Shown: one piece after another, positions 1 to 6,388 of the stretch | Layout: every line of letters begins with the position of its first letter | Position numbering within the stretch: the stretch's first letter is position 1 | NCBI GenBank assembly: GCA_019105045.1 | Contig: JAHRWT010000064.1 | Span: 1-39,729 of the forward strand | Direction of reading: 5' to 3' | DNA from: Sterolibacterium sp. | GTDB taxonomy: Bacteria; Pseudomonadota; Gammaproteobacteria; Burkholderiales; Rhodocyclaceae | DNA length: 39,729 bases | Program-made: the position numbers and the translations under genes | The notes under the pieces: generated by a model | The model's database searches: none | What the model saw: the letters and a program-made list of their open reading frames with translations, nothing else | What the model was told of the DNA's origin: nothing

Positions 1-78
1 TTCGTGGTCTGGCTGGGCGCCCAGCAGGATCGTGGCGGCCTCAAGTCGGTCAGTCCTGGCTGGCTCGACATCGCCTGA
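1..78 (+). CDS. C-terminal end of a hydroxylase gamma subunit (partial)
   Basis: The first 25 codons are the tail of a gene that begins upstream of the window. They read through a GLKSVSPGW motif and stop at 76-78. The complete gamma subunit at 5072-5617 ends almost identically. Gamma subunits of type II DMSO-reductase-family enzymes (ethylbenzene dehydrogenase, steroid C25 dehydrogenase) carry one heme b, and the lysine in this motif is the expected axial ligand. A delta chaperone gene starts one base after the stop, so this is the end of a further alpha-beta-gamma-delta operon whose alpha and beta genes lie outside the window. Confidence 0.85.
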   Translation, partial: FVVWLGAQQDRGGLKSVSPGWLDIA

Positions 79-79
79 C

Positions 80-676
80 ATGTCGGAGGCACAACTCCCC
101 ATCGATGAGGCGAGCGCCATCATCGAGCAACTCAAGCCGGAAACCCTCAATTTCCTGGCCTGGAGTGCTCTGTGGAGCTCGCTCACCGAAGACGAGCTGC
201 GTGAGGCGGCCTGGCAGGCGCTGGAGCTGCCAGGCACGCTTGCCGAGGTGAATGCCGCCTACTGGAGCCTGTTTCACGCCGGCATTCCGCAGCCGCCCAT
301 CCCGGCATTGGTGCACGCCATGCTCAATCTGGACGGCGCCGGCGTGCGCGAGGACTGGATGCGTGCGGCGACCTATCTCGATCTCACCTGGTCACATGCG
401 CGCCTGCCGCCTGATCAACTCGGACCGGCCTGCGAAATCTTCGCCATGGCCTGCGAGCGAGAGGAGCCGGTGATCATCGACACGCTGGTGGAGCGTTACC
501 TGCTGCCCTGGCTGGATCAGGCGCAGAAGCTGTTGAATGCCAACGAACAGCCAGCACTTGCCACCATGCTGGCGCGTTTTCGCACGCATATCGATGAGGC
601 GCGAGCCTTGAGTGCGCGTGTGGCGCGCGCCCTGCGCGCGGCGCAGGCGGATGGTTCCGGGACCGTGCCTCATTGA
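80..676 (+). CDS. TorD/NarJ-like redox enzyme maturation chaperone (delta subunit)
   Basis: This 198-residue all-helical protein is of the TorD/DmsD/NarJ type. Delta proteins of this kind hold the alpha subunit while its molybdenum cofactor is inserted and before Tat export, and are not part of the finished enzyme. The family-typical P-D-Q-L-G-x4-E-I-F stretch is visible in the C-terminal half. It is clearly paralogous to the delta at 5680-6261, sharing NFLAWSALWS and LTEDELR. The ATG at 80 was chosen because it lies one base after the gamma stop; an in-frame start at 32 would overlap gamma. It would act in the cytoplasm on the alpha subunit encoded upstream of the window, and may also serve the orphan alpha at 6389. 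Confidence 0.85.
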   Translation: MSEAQLPIDEASAIIEQLKPETLNFLAWSALWSSLTEDELREAAWQALELPGTLAEVNAAYWSLFHAGIPQPPIPALVHAMLNLDGAGVREDWMRAATYLDLTWSHARLPPDQLGPACEIFAMACEREEPVIIDTLVERYLLPWLDQAQKLLNANEQPALATMLARFRTHIDEARALSARVARALRAAQADGSGTVPH

Positions 677-695
677 GTGGTCACTCACTCTTTGT

Positions 696-720
696 AAGCC
701 GCCATGTTGGCGGCTTTTTC
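696..720 (+). terminator. Rho-independent terminator after the first delta gene
   Basis: A perfect 8-bp stem (AAGCCGCC at 696-703, GGCGGCTT at 709-716) with a 5-nt loop runs into a T-tract. It lies 20 bases after the delta stop and separates the upstream operon from the next alpha-beta-gamma-delta operon. Confidence 0.85.
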
Positions 721-791
721 GTCTACGGCCCACACGGCATGAGTGGCACACGTGCATGCGCTGAGCGTGCCGCCTGCTACCGGGCGAGAGC

Positions 792-826
792 GTGCCATGC
801 AGCCGAGCAAAAAATAGGGTAGGATG
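792..826 (+). promoter_or_regulatory. Putative promoter of the alpha-beta-gamma-delta operon
   Basis: GTGCCATGC at 792-800 and GGTAGGATG at 818-826 recur as GTGCCATGC (6277-6285) and GGTAAGATG (6310-6318) upstream of the second alpha gene. Each pair lies just ahead of the shared palindrome. TAGGAT/TAAGAT could be weak -10 boxes. No good -35 is visible, so the promoter class is unknown and activator dependence is possible. The recurrence is seen directly; promoter function is inferred. Confidence 0.4.
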
Positions 827-834
827 CTCGCACT

Positions 835-858
835 AAAACTTACACGGGTGTAAGTTTT
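835..858. promoter_or_regulatory. Perfect 24-bp palindrome, likely operator of the alpha-beta-gamma-delta operon
   Basis: Two perfect 11-bp arms, AAAACTTACAC and GTGTAAGTTTT, flank a GG centre. The site lies 70 bases before the alpha start and just downstream of a weak -10-like TAGGAT. A shorter palindrome with the same core, TNACACGGGTGTNA, lies before the solitary alpha at 6329-6342. Dyads of this size suit a dimeric repressor of the TetR or GntR kind, but no regulator gene is present in the window. It could also fold as an RNA hairpin in the leader. Confidence 0.6.
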
Positions 859-927
859 TGGCCATGGTGGCGATAGCCTACGCGGTGATTTGCCTGGCTT
901 GCACCCGATCAATCAGGTGGAGCCCGC

Positions 928-3900
928 ATGAACCCTGCAGCCCTGGCCGGCATGGCCCTCAGTCGTCGTAAATTCCTGTTTCTTTCCGGGGCCAGCCTGG
1001 TTTCAGGTCTCGCCGCCTGTCAGGGCAAGCCCTTGTTGCACTTCAGTTCGGCCGCACCGGGGGGGCTGGGGCCACGCAGCACGCCGAAACTCGGTAATTG
1101 GCAGGACTTGTATCGTCAGCGCTGGACCTGGGACAAGATCACCAAGGGGTCACACGGCTGGGCCAATTGCCGTTCGGCCTGTGAGTGGGATCTGTACGTC
1201 AAGGACGGCATCGTGGTGCGCGAGGAGCAGAGCGCTACTTATAAAGCCTCCGAGGCCGGTGTGCCCGACTTCAATCCGCGCGGTTGCCAGAAGGGGGCTT
1301 GTTATACCGAAGTGATGTACGGCCCTTCGCGCACCACCGTGCCACTCAAGCGCGTCGGCCCGCGTGGCTCAGGCCAGTGGGAGAAAATCTCCTGGGAGCA
1401 GGCGATGCAGGAAATCGCCCGCAAAACCGTCGATGCCGCCGAAAAATGGGGCACCGACACGATCTATCAGGATCTGGGGCCCAACTTCGACTTCGGCGCC
1501 AGCACGGCCGGACGTTTCAAGTTCCAGTTCATGGCCGGCGGTATTTTTGCCGACAACTGGGCGGAAATCGGCGATTTGAACGTCGGCGCTTCGATCACCG
1601 TTGGTGCAGCCCACCTGGGCGGCTCTTCGGATGAATGGTTTTTGTCGGATTTCATCGTGGTCTGGATGATGAATCCTTCGGTGACCCAGATTCCCGATGC
1701 CCACTTCCTCTACGAAGCGCGCTACAACGGCAGCGAGCTGGTGGTCATCGATCCGCAGTATTCGGCCACCGCCATTCACGCCGATCAGTGGCTGCCGATC
1801 GAAACCGGCACCGATGCCGTTCTCGGCCTGGCCGTGGCCCGCCATCTGTTGGAAACCGGCGCCATCGATCTGCCCTACATTCAGGAGCAAACCGACCTGC
1901 CGCTGCTGGCCCGCCTGGATACCGGCCGTTTCCTGCGTGAATCCGAAATGGTCGCCGGCGGCGATGAAGACCAGCTTTACATGTGGCATCCGCAGCAGAA
2001 CAAACCCGTGCCAGCACCAGGTTGTTTGAACAACACCACGCGCAACCTCAAACTCGATTTCGAACCGCCCATCGATGGTCAGTGGATGGTGAAGCTGGCC
2101 GATGGCACGGAAGTTGGCGTCGTGCCGGTCGGCGCCATGCTCAAGGAGCACCTCGCGCCCTGGACTTTCGAACACGCCGCCGAGCTGACCCATCTGCACA
2201 TCGATCAGATCAAGAAGTTCGCCGAAGGCTGGGCCAAGGCCGAGCGGCCGATGGTGTTGTCGTCCTGGGGGTCGAACCGTTTCGTTCATTCCGATCTGAT
2301 GAACCGCACCAAGATGCTGCTGTTGATGCTCAAAGGTGCGCTGGGCAAGAAAGGGGCGGGTTATCAGGCCACCGGCTGGGTTGATCTGGACGGTTTCGGC
2401 AACGCCATGCAGATGGAAAAAGGCGGCATGACCGGCCGCCTGGCGGTGATGCTCAATGCCATGCCGCCCAAGGAGCTGTTCAACGCCATCATCGACATCA
2501 TCAAGAAACGCAAGACCGAAGGCGATGTCGCGCTGGCCGGCGAGAACAACTATCTGCGCACCAAGCTATGCACCAGCGACGTGGTCGAAGTGAACCTCAA
2601 GTCGGACGGTTATCGCGCCGCGCTCAACAAGGAACAGCATGGCATGTACGAGCGCGACCTGGACGATTACTACCAGGAAGCCCACGACAAGGGCTGGGCA
2701 CCGGGTCTGCCGCGCAAGGCGCCGCCGAAGATTTTCTTCTCCGGCGGCTCCAACCTGCTGCGTCGTAACAACATGCCGCAATATCTGAAGGCCCACATCT
2801 GGGATCAGATGGAATGCATCGTCGATATCAATCCCAAGTATTCCTACACCGGCACCCAGGCGGATTACATCCTGCCGTCCGCCGGCTGGTATGAGAAAAC
2901 CGGCATCAAGTACACGATGTCCTACATTCCCTATCTGCACTACTGCGATGCGGCCGTGCCGCCACTGGCAGAAAGCAAGGGTGAGTGGGAAATCTACTGG
3001 CTGCTGACGCAGGAAATGGAGCGTTACGCCAAGGAAAAGAACCAGCCGGTGCTGGACGGCTGTGGCCGTGGCGCCATCGACATGAAAACCATCCACCAGC
3101 GCTACACCAACCAGGGTGAGCTGGGGCAGCATGACCAGGACAAGGTCACCGAAGAAATCCTGCGCTCCGAATCCACCAAAGGCATGACCGTCGAAGGGCT
3201 GCGCGAAACCGGGATCGCCAAATACACTTCCACCGGCAAGAACGTTCAGGCTACCGCGCTCAACAACCCGGACTGGAAAGGCGAAGGCGTGCTCACCACG
3301 CTCACCCGCTTCACGGTGCACAAGGAACCCTGGCCCACTTACAGTGGCCGCATCGCCAGCTTCATCGACCATCCCTGGTTCATCGATGCACGTGAGCAGT
3401 TCGCGACCCACAAGGACAGCCCGAAAACGGGGGGCAACTATTCCTTCCAGTTCATCAGCTGTCATGCGCGTTGGTCGATCCACTCAAGCTGGCGCGATAC
3501 GCCGATGATGCTGCGCCTGCAGCGCGGCGAGCCGCTGGTCTATATCAACCCGACGGAAGCCGAGAAGCTGGGCGTCAAGGATTTCGAATATGTCGAAGTC
3601 CACAATAATTACGGTTCCATCCGTATGCGCCTCAAGGTCACCGCCATGGTGCGTCCGGGCGTGGCGTATTACTACCATGCCTGGGAGCCGCATCAGTTCC
3701 CGAATCACACGTCCTACAAGAATCTGATTCCGGGCATCGTCAAACCGCTGCACTACGCCGGTGGCTATGGTCACATCAACCATGCACTGAACCGTTTCCA
3801 GCCGGGCAGCGCGGTGCATGACGTGCGGGTCGGCATCAAGCCCTGGACCGGTCAGGAAACTGCCATCAAGCCAGTGACGGTGACCGCTGAAGAGCAAGCC

Positions 3901-3933
3901 GATATCGACAAATATTCCATCCAGCCCCTGTGA
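928..3933 (+). CDS. Molybdenum-dependent hydroxylase alpha subunit (steroid C25 / ethylbenzene dehydrogenase type)
   Basis: This 1001-residue catalytic subunit belongs to the type II DMSO reductase family. Known relatives hydroxylate a hydrocarbon or sterol side chain with water in the periplasm, using a bis-MGD molybdenum cofactor. A twin-arginine signal is visible (SRRKF, residues 12-16, then a hydrophobic stretch). The first Fe-S cluster would be bound by His76, Cys81, Cys85 and Cys120; a histidine first ligand is typical of this subgroup. Asp216 in EIGDLN is the likely Mo ligand. The start has AGGTGG nearby. Beta, gamma and delta genes follow. The closest described system is steroid C25 dehydrogenase of Sterolibacterium, which has many alpha paralogs, so the exact substrate cannot be read from sequence alone. 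Cys31 sits in a lipobox-like LAAC. Confidence 0.88.
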   Translation: MNPAALAGMALSRRKFLFLSGASLVSGLAACQGKPLLHFSSAAPGGLGPRSTPKLGNWQDLYRQRWTWDKITKGSHGWANCRSACEWDLYVKDGIVVREEQSATYKASEAGVPDFNPRGCQKGACYTEVMYGPSRTTVPLKRVGPRGSGQWEKISWEQAMQEIARKTVDAAEKWGTDTIYQDLGPNFDFGASTAGRFKFQFMAGGIFADNWAEIGDLNVGASITVGAAHLGGSSDEWFLSDFIVVWMMNPSVTQIPDAHFLYEARYNGSELVVIDPQYSATAIHADQWLPIETGTDAVLGLAVARHLLETGAIDLPYIQEQTDLPLLARLDTGRFLRESEMVAGGDEDQLYMWHPQQNKPVPAPGCLNNTTRNLKLDFEPPIDGQWMVKLADGTEVGVVPVGAMLKEHLAPWTFEHAAELTHLHIDQIKKFAEGWAKAERPMVLSSWGSNRFVHSDLMNRTKMLLLMLKGALGKKGAGYQATGWVDLDGFGNAMQMEKGGMTGRLAVMLNAMPPKELFNAIIDIIKKRKTEGDVALAGENNYLRTKLCTSDVVEVNLKSDGYRAALNKEQHGMYERDLDDYYQEAHDKGWAPGLPRKAPPKIFFSGGSNLLRRNNMPQYLKAHIWDQMECIVDINPKYSYTGTQADYILPSAGWYEKTGIKYTMSYIPYLHYCDAAVPPLAESKGEWEIYWLLTQEMERYAKEKNQPVLDGCGRGAIDMKTIHQRYTNQGELGQHDQDKVTEEILRSESTKGMTVEGLRETGIAKYTSTGKNVQATALNNPDWKGEGVLTTLTRFTVHKEPWPTYSGRIASFIDHPWFIDAREQFATHKDSPKTGGNYSFQFISCHARWSIHSSWRDTPMMLRLQRGEPLVYINPTEAEKLGVKDFEYVEVHNNYGSIRMRLKVTAMVRPGVAYYYHAWEPHQFPNHTSYKNLIPGIVKPLHYAGGYGHINHALNRFQPGSAVHDVRVGIKPWTGQETAIKPVTVTAEEQADIDKYSIQPL

Positions 3934-3970
3934 GTCACGGGCCAATTGAGACGAACAGGAGGACCACACA

Positions 3971-5008
3971 ATGACGACAGCTACACCCGCCAAGCGCCAG
4001 GTTTCGATGGTGCTGGATCTCAACAAATGCCTGGGTTGCCACACCTGCAGCATCGCCTGCAAAAAAATGTGGAACACCGATCCGGGCACGGACTACGCCT
4101 ACTGGAACAACGTTGAAACCATGCCGGGCAAGGGCTACCCCGCCAACTACCCGGAAATCGGCGGGCGCACCGATACCGGCGAAGTCAAACGCGGCCAGGT
4201 GCCCAGCCTGGACACCGGCTATGGCCGTTCCTGGAGCTTCAACCACAAGGACGCTCTGGCTTCCACCGGCCAGGCGGTGAAAGTCTGGATCAAGCCCAAG
4301 GAAGAAGTGAAGTGGGGCCCCAACTTCGACGAAGACGAAGGCACCGGCCATTATCCGCAGGACAACCACTACTTCTACCTGCCCCGCCTGTGCAACCACT
4401 GCACCCACCCGGCCTGTCTGGATGCCTGTCCGCGCGGCGCCATCGAAAAGCGCGAACACGACGGCATCGTACTGGTCAATCAAGACCGCTGTCACGGCTA
4501 CCGCTTCTGTGTTGAAGCCTGCCCCTACAAAAAAGTCTATTTCGACCACGTCCGCCAGGTTTCCGCCAAGTGCATTTTCTGCGCGCCGCGCGTCGAAGAA
4601 GGCGTGGCCCCGGCCTGTGCCCGTCAGTGTCCCGGCCGCCTGCGCTTCGTTGGCTATCGCGACGACGAAGACGGCCCGATCTGGAAGCTGGTCGAAAAAT
4701 ACAAAGTCGCCCTGCCGCTGCATGGTGAATGGGGTCTGGGCCCCAACGTCTTCTACGTACCGCCGATGAGCCCACCCAAGCTGGATGCGACGGGCAAACC
4801 CACCGACGAAGCCCGCATTCCCCTGGCCTTTCTTGAATCCATGTTTGGTCCCCGCGTCAAAGAAGTGCTCGACCTGCTGCACGCCGAACGAGACAAGAAG
4901 AAGCGTGGCGAGAAGAGCGAGCTGATGGATCTTCTGATCGCCTACAACTGGAACGACAACTTCAAACTCGAACCCCAGCAGCGCGAAGTTTTCAGCGAGC
5001 ACGGCTGA
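3971..5008 (+). CDS. Hydroxylase beta subunit, four-cluster Fe-S electron transfer protein
   Basis: This 345-residue ferredoxin-like subunit resembles EbdB, DdhB and NarH. It passes electrons from the alpha active site towards the gamma heme. Four cysteine groups are visible: Cys20/23/26/30, Cys141/144/149/153, Cys174/180/184 and Cys201/204/216/220. In the third group the expected second cysteine is Tyr177 (C-x2-Y-x2-C-x3-C), which fits a [3Fe-4S] cluster as in relatives that have Trp there. No signal peptide is seen, and export by hitch-hiking on the Tat signal of alpha is the known route. It starts 37 bases after alpha with a strong AGGAGG at 3958-3963. Confidence 0.9.
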   Translation: MTTATPAKRQVSMVLDLNKCLGCHTCSIACKKMWNTDPGTDYAYWNNVETMPGKGYPANYPEIGGRTDTGEVKRGQVPSLDTGYGRSWSFNHKDALASTGQAVKVWIKPKEEVKWGPNFDEDEGTGHYPQDNHYFYLPRLCNHCTHPACLDACPRGAIEKREHDGIVLVNQDRCHGYRFCVEACPYKKVYFDHVRQVSAKCIFCAPRVEEGVAPACARQCPGRLRFVGYRDDEDGPIWKLVEKYKVALPLHGEWGLGPNVFYVPPMSPPKLDATGKPTDEARIPLAFLESMFGPRVKEVLDLLHAERDKKKRGEKSELMDLLIAYNWNDNFKLEPQQREVFSEHG

Positions 5009-5071
5009 TCTGACCATTGATGAACCCCCGGTCGTGACTTTGCGCACGGCCTTACCTGAGGGACGACCCAC

Positions 5072-5617
5072 GTGAAAAAAAACATCACCATGATCGCGGC
5101 GCCGACCGCGCCGCAGCCCGGTGGCTATATCGCCAAGGCGTATGAAGACCGTACCGTGCCCGGCATCAGCCAGGCTGAACTGGAAGTCGAAGCCAAGGGC
5201 CAGGGCTGGCAGGTTACGCTCTCCTGGGCCTGCCCGGCGCCGATCAAGAGCATCGCCCGCGAAACCGACAAATTCCTCGACAGCTGCGCCCTGCTGGTGC
5301 CCGCCACCGAAAATGCCCAATGGATCACCATGGGCTCCAAGGAAGATCCGGTCGAAGGCCTGCTCTGGAAAGCCGACCGCGAAAAACCCTGGCGTATGCG
5401 TGCCGAGGGCCTGGGTACGATGATCCGCAATGAAGCGCCGACGGACTGGACGGTGGCTGCCGAACATGCCAATGGCCGGTGGACCGTGCGTTTCGACATC
5501 GGCGAATGGCCGGTGCTTTCCCAGTTCAAGCAACTGGGCTTCGCCATCTGGTTGGGTGAGCGTCAGGATCGCGCCGGCCTCAAGTCCGTCAGTCCGGGCT
5601 GGCAGGAAATCGCCTGA
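5072..5617 (+). CDS. Hydroxylase gamma subunit, heme b binding
   Basis: This 181-residue protein resembles the gamma subunits of ethylbenzene dehydrogenase, dimethylsulfide dehydrogenase and selenate reductase. They hold one heme b with Met/Lys axial ligation and hand electrons to an external acceptor. Met87 (in WITMGSKEDP) and Lys171 (in LKSVSPGW) are the best ligand candidates. The start is a GTG with GAGGG upstream; an in-frame stop near 5057 rules out a longer form, and ATG 5090 is the alternative. I see no cleavable signal peptide in the N-terminus, although the mature enzyme should be periplasmic. The gene lies 63 bases after beta. Confidence 0.85.
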   Translation: MKKNITMIAAPTAPQPGGYIAKAYEDRTVPGISQAELEVEAKGQGWQVTLSWACPAPIKSIARETDKFLDSCALLVPATENAQWITMGSKEDPVEGLLWKADREKPWRMRAEGLGTMIRNEAPTDWTVAAEHANGRWTVRFDIGEWPVLSQFKQLGFAIWLGERQDRAGLKSVSPGWQEIA

Positions 5618-5645
5618 ACCGGCGGTCCACCTGAAGTTGCAAAGC

Positions 5646-5672
5646 GTGTAAAGCTTGTAGAGCTCGTAGAGG
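5646..5672 (+). repeat. Three imperfect 9-nt tandem repeats before the delta gene
   Basis: GTGTAAAGC, TTGTAGAGC and TCGTAGAGG follow each other without gaps between the gamma stop and the delta start at 5680. The last unit supplies the purine-rich ribosome-binding site. The first gamma-delta pair in the window has only one base between the genes, so this spacer is specific to this operon. Confidence 0.6.
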
Positions 5673-5679
5673 GTCTGCC

Positions 5680-6261
5680 ATGACTGATGAACTGCCCGCC
5701 GCTGCGGAGACGGATGCTCCCGCGCCGCTGGATGCCGAGGCTTTTGAACAGATTGCCGAGCAGCTGCGACCACAGACCCTCAACTTTCTTGCCTGGAGCG
5801 CGCTGTGGAGCACGCTCACCGAGGATGAGTTGCGTGCTGCGGCCTGGGAAGCACTGGAACTACCCGGTGATTTCGAAGCCATCCGCATCAGTTACTGGAA
5901 TACTTTTCAGGTCGGCATTCCCCAGCCGCCGATTCCGGCACTGATCCACGCCCTGATGAATATCGACGGCGCCGGTGCACGTGAAGATTTCATGCGCGCT
6001 GCCGACCACCTGGGCCTGTCCTGGGGCCATGCCCGCCTGTCGCCCGATCAGCTCGGTCCAGCCTGCGAAATCTTCGCCATGGCGGTGGAACAGGAAGAGC
6101 CGGTGATCATTGCGCACCTGTCCAAGACCTACCTGCTGCCCTGGCTTGATCTGGCCCAGGAGCAACTGAATGCCAGTGCCAACCCTGAGCTGGCACAGAT
6201 GCTGGCCTTGTTCCGTGAACACATCAACGAAGCCATCCGCTTGATCCCTGTGGTCGGTTGA
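5680..6261 (+). CDS. TorD/NarJ-like redox enzyme maturation chaperone (delta subunit)
   Basis: This 193-residue paralog of the chaperone at 80-676 shares NFLAWSALWS near residue 36, LTEDELR and the S-P-D-Q-L-G-x4-E-I-F stretch. It should bind the alpha subunit in the cytoplasm, help insert the molybdenum cofactor and delay Tat export until folding is complete. It is the last gene of the complete operon, 62 bases after gamma, and has its own ribosome-binding site (GTAGAGGG). It is the nearest chaperone to the solitary alpha gene downstream and may serve both alphas. The N-terminal 15 residues are unlike the first copy. Confidence 0.85.
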   Translation: MTDELPAAAETDAPAPLDAEAFEQIAEQLRPQTLNFLAWSALWSTLTEDELRAAAWEALELPGDFEAIRISYWNTFQVGIPQPPIPALIHALMNIDGAGAREDFMRAADHLGLSWGHARLSPDQLGPACEIFAMAVEQEEPVIIAHLSKTYLLPWLDLAQEQLNASANPELAQMLALFREHINEAIRLIPVVG

Positions 6262-6328
6262 CGGGCCTTTGCTGCTGTGCCATGCGGCGTGCAGGATGGC
6301 AGAAAATCCGGTAAGATGTACGGCTAAT

Positions 6329-6342
6329 TAACACGGGTGTTA
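6329..6342. promoter_or_regulatory. Palindromic operator before the solitary alpha gene
   Basis: TAACAC-GG-GTGTTA is a perfect 6-bp dyad around the same GG centre as the longer palindrome at 835-858. The shared core is ACACGGGTGT. It lies 46 bases before the second alpha start and 11 bases after a TAAGAT that could be a -10. The two alpha genes are therefore probably under the same regulator, with lower affinity expected here because the arms are shorter. Confidence 0.6.
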
Positions 6343-6388
6343 GATAGCCGTTTCGACACGCGTCATAAGACAATACGAGGAGAACAGC

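Noticed and set aside
732-760. Sigma-54-like TGGCAC near 742
   Set aside because: The following GC is one base off the required GG-N10-GC spacing, so the -24/-12 pattern fails.
835-858. FNR/NNR-type anaerobic box at the alpha palindrome
   Set aside because: The palindrome does not match TTGAT-N4-ATCAA; arms and centre are different.
3935-5773. 612-codon open frame on the minus strand
   Set aside because: It lies antisense to the beta and gamma genes, whose products are certain. Long antisense frames are common in high G+C DNA with strong third-position bias, and the translation is low in complexity with no family motif.
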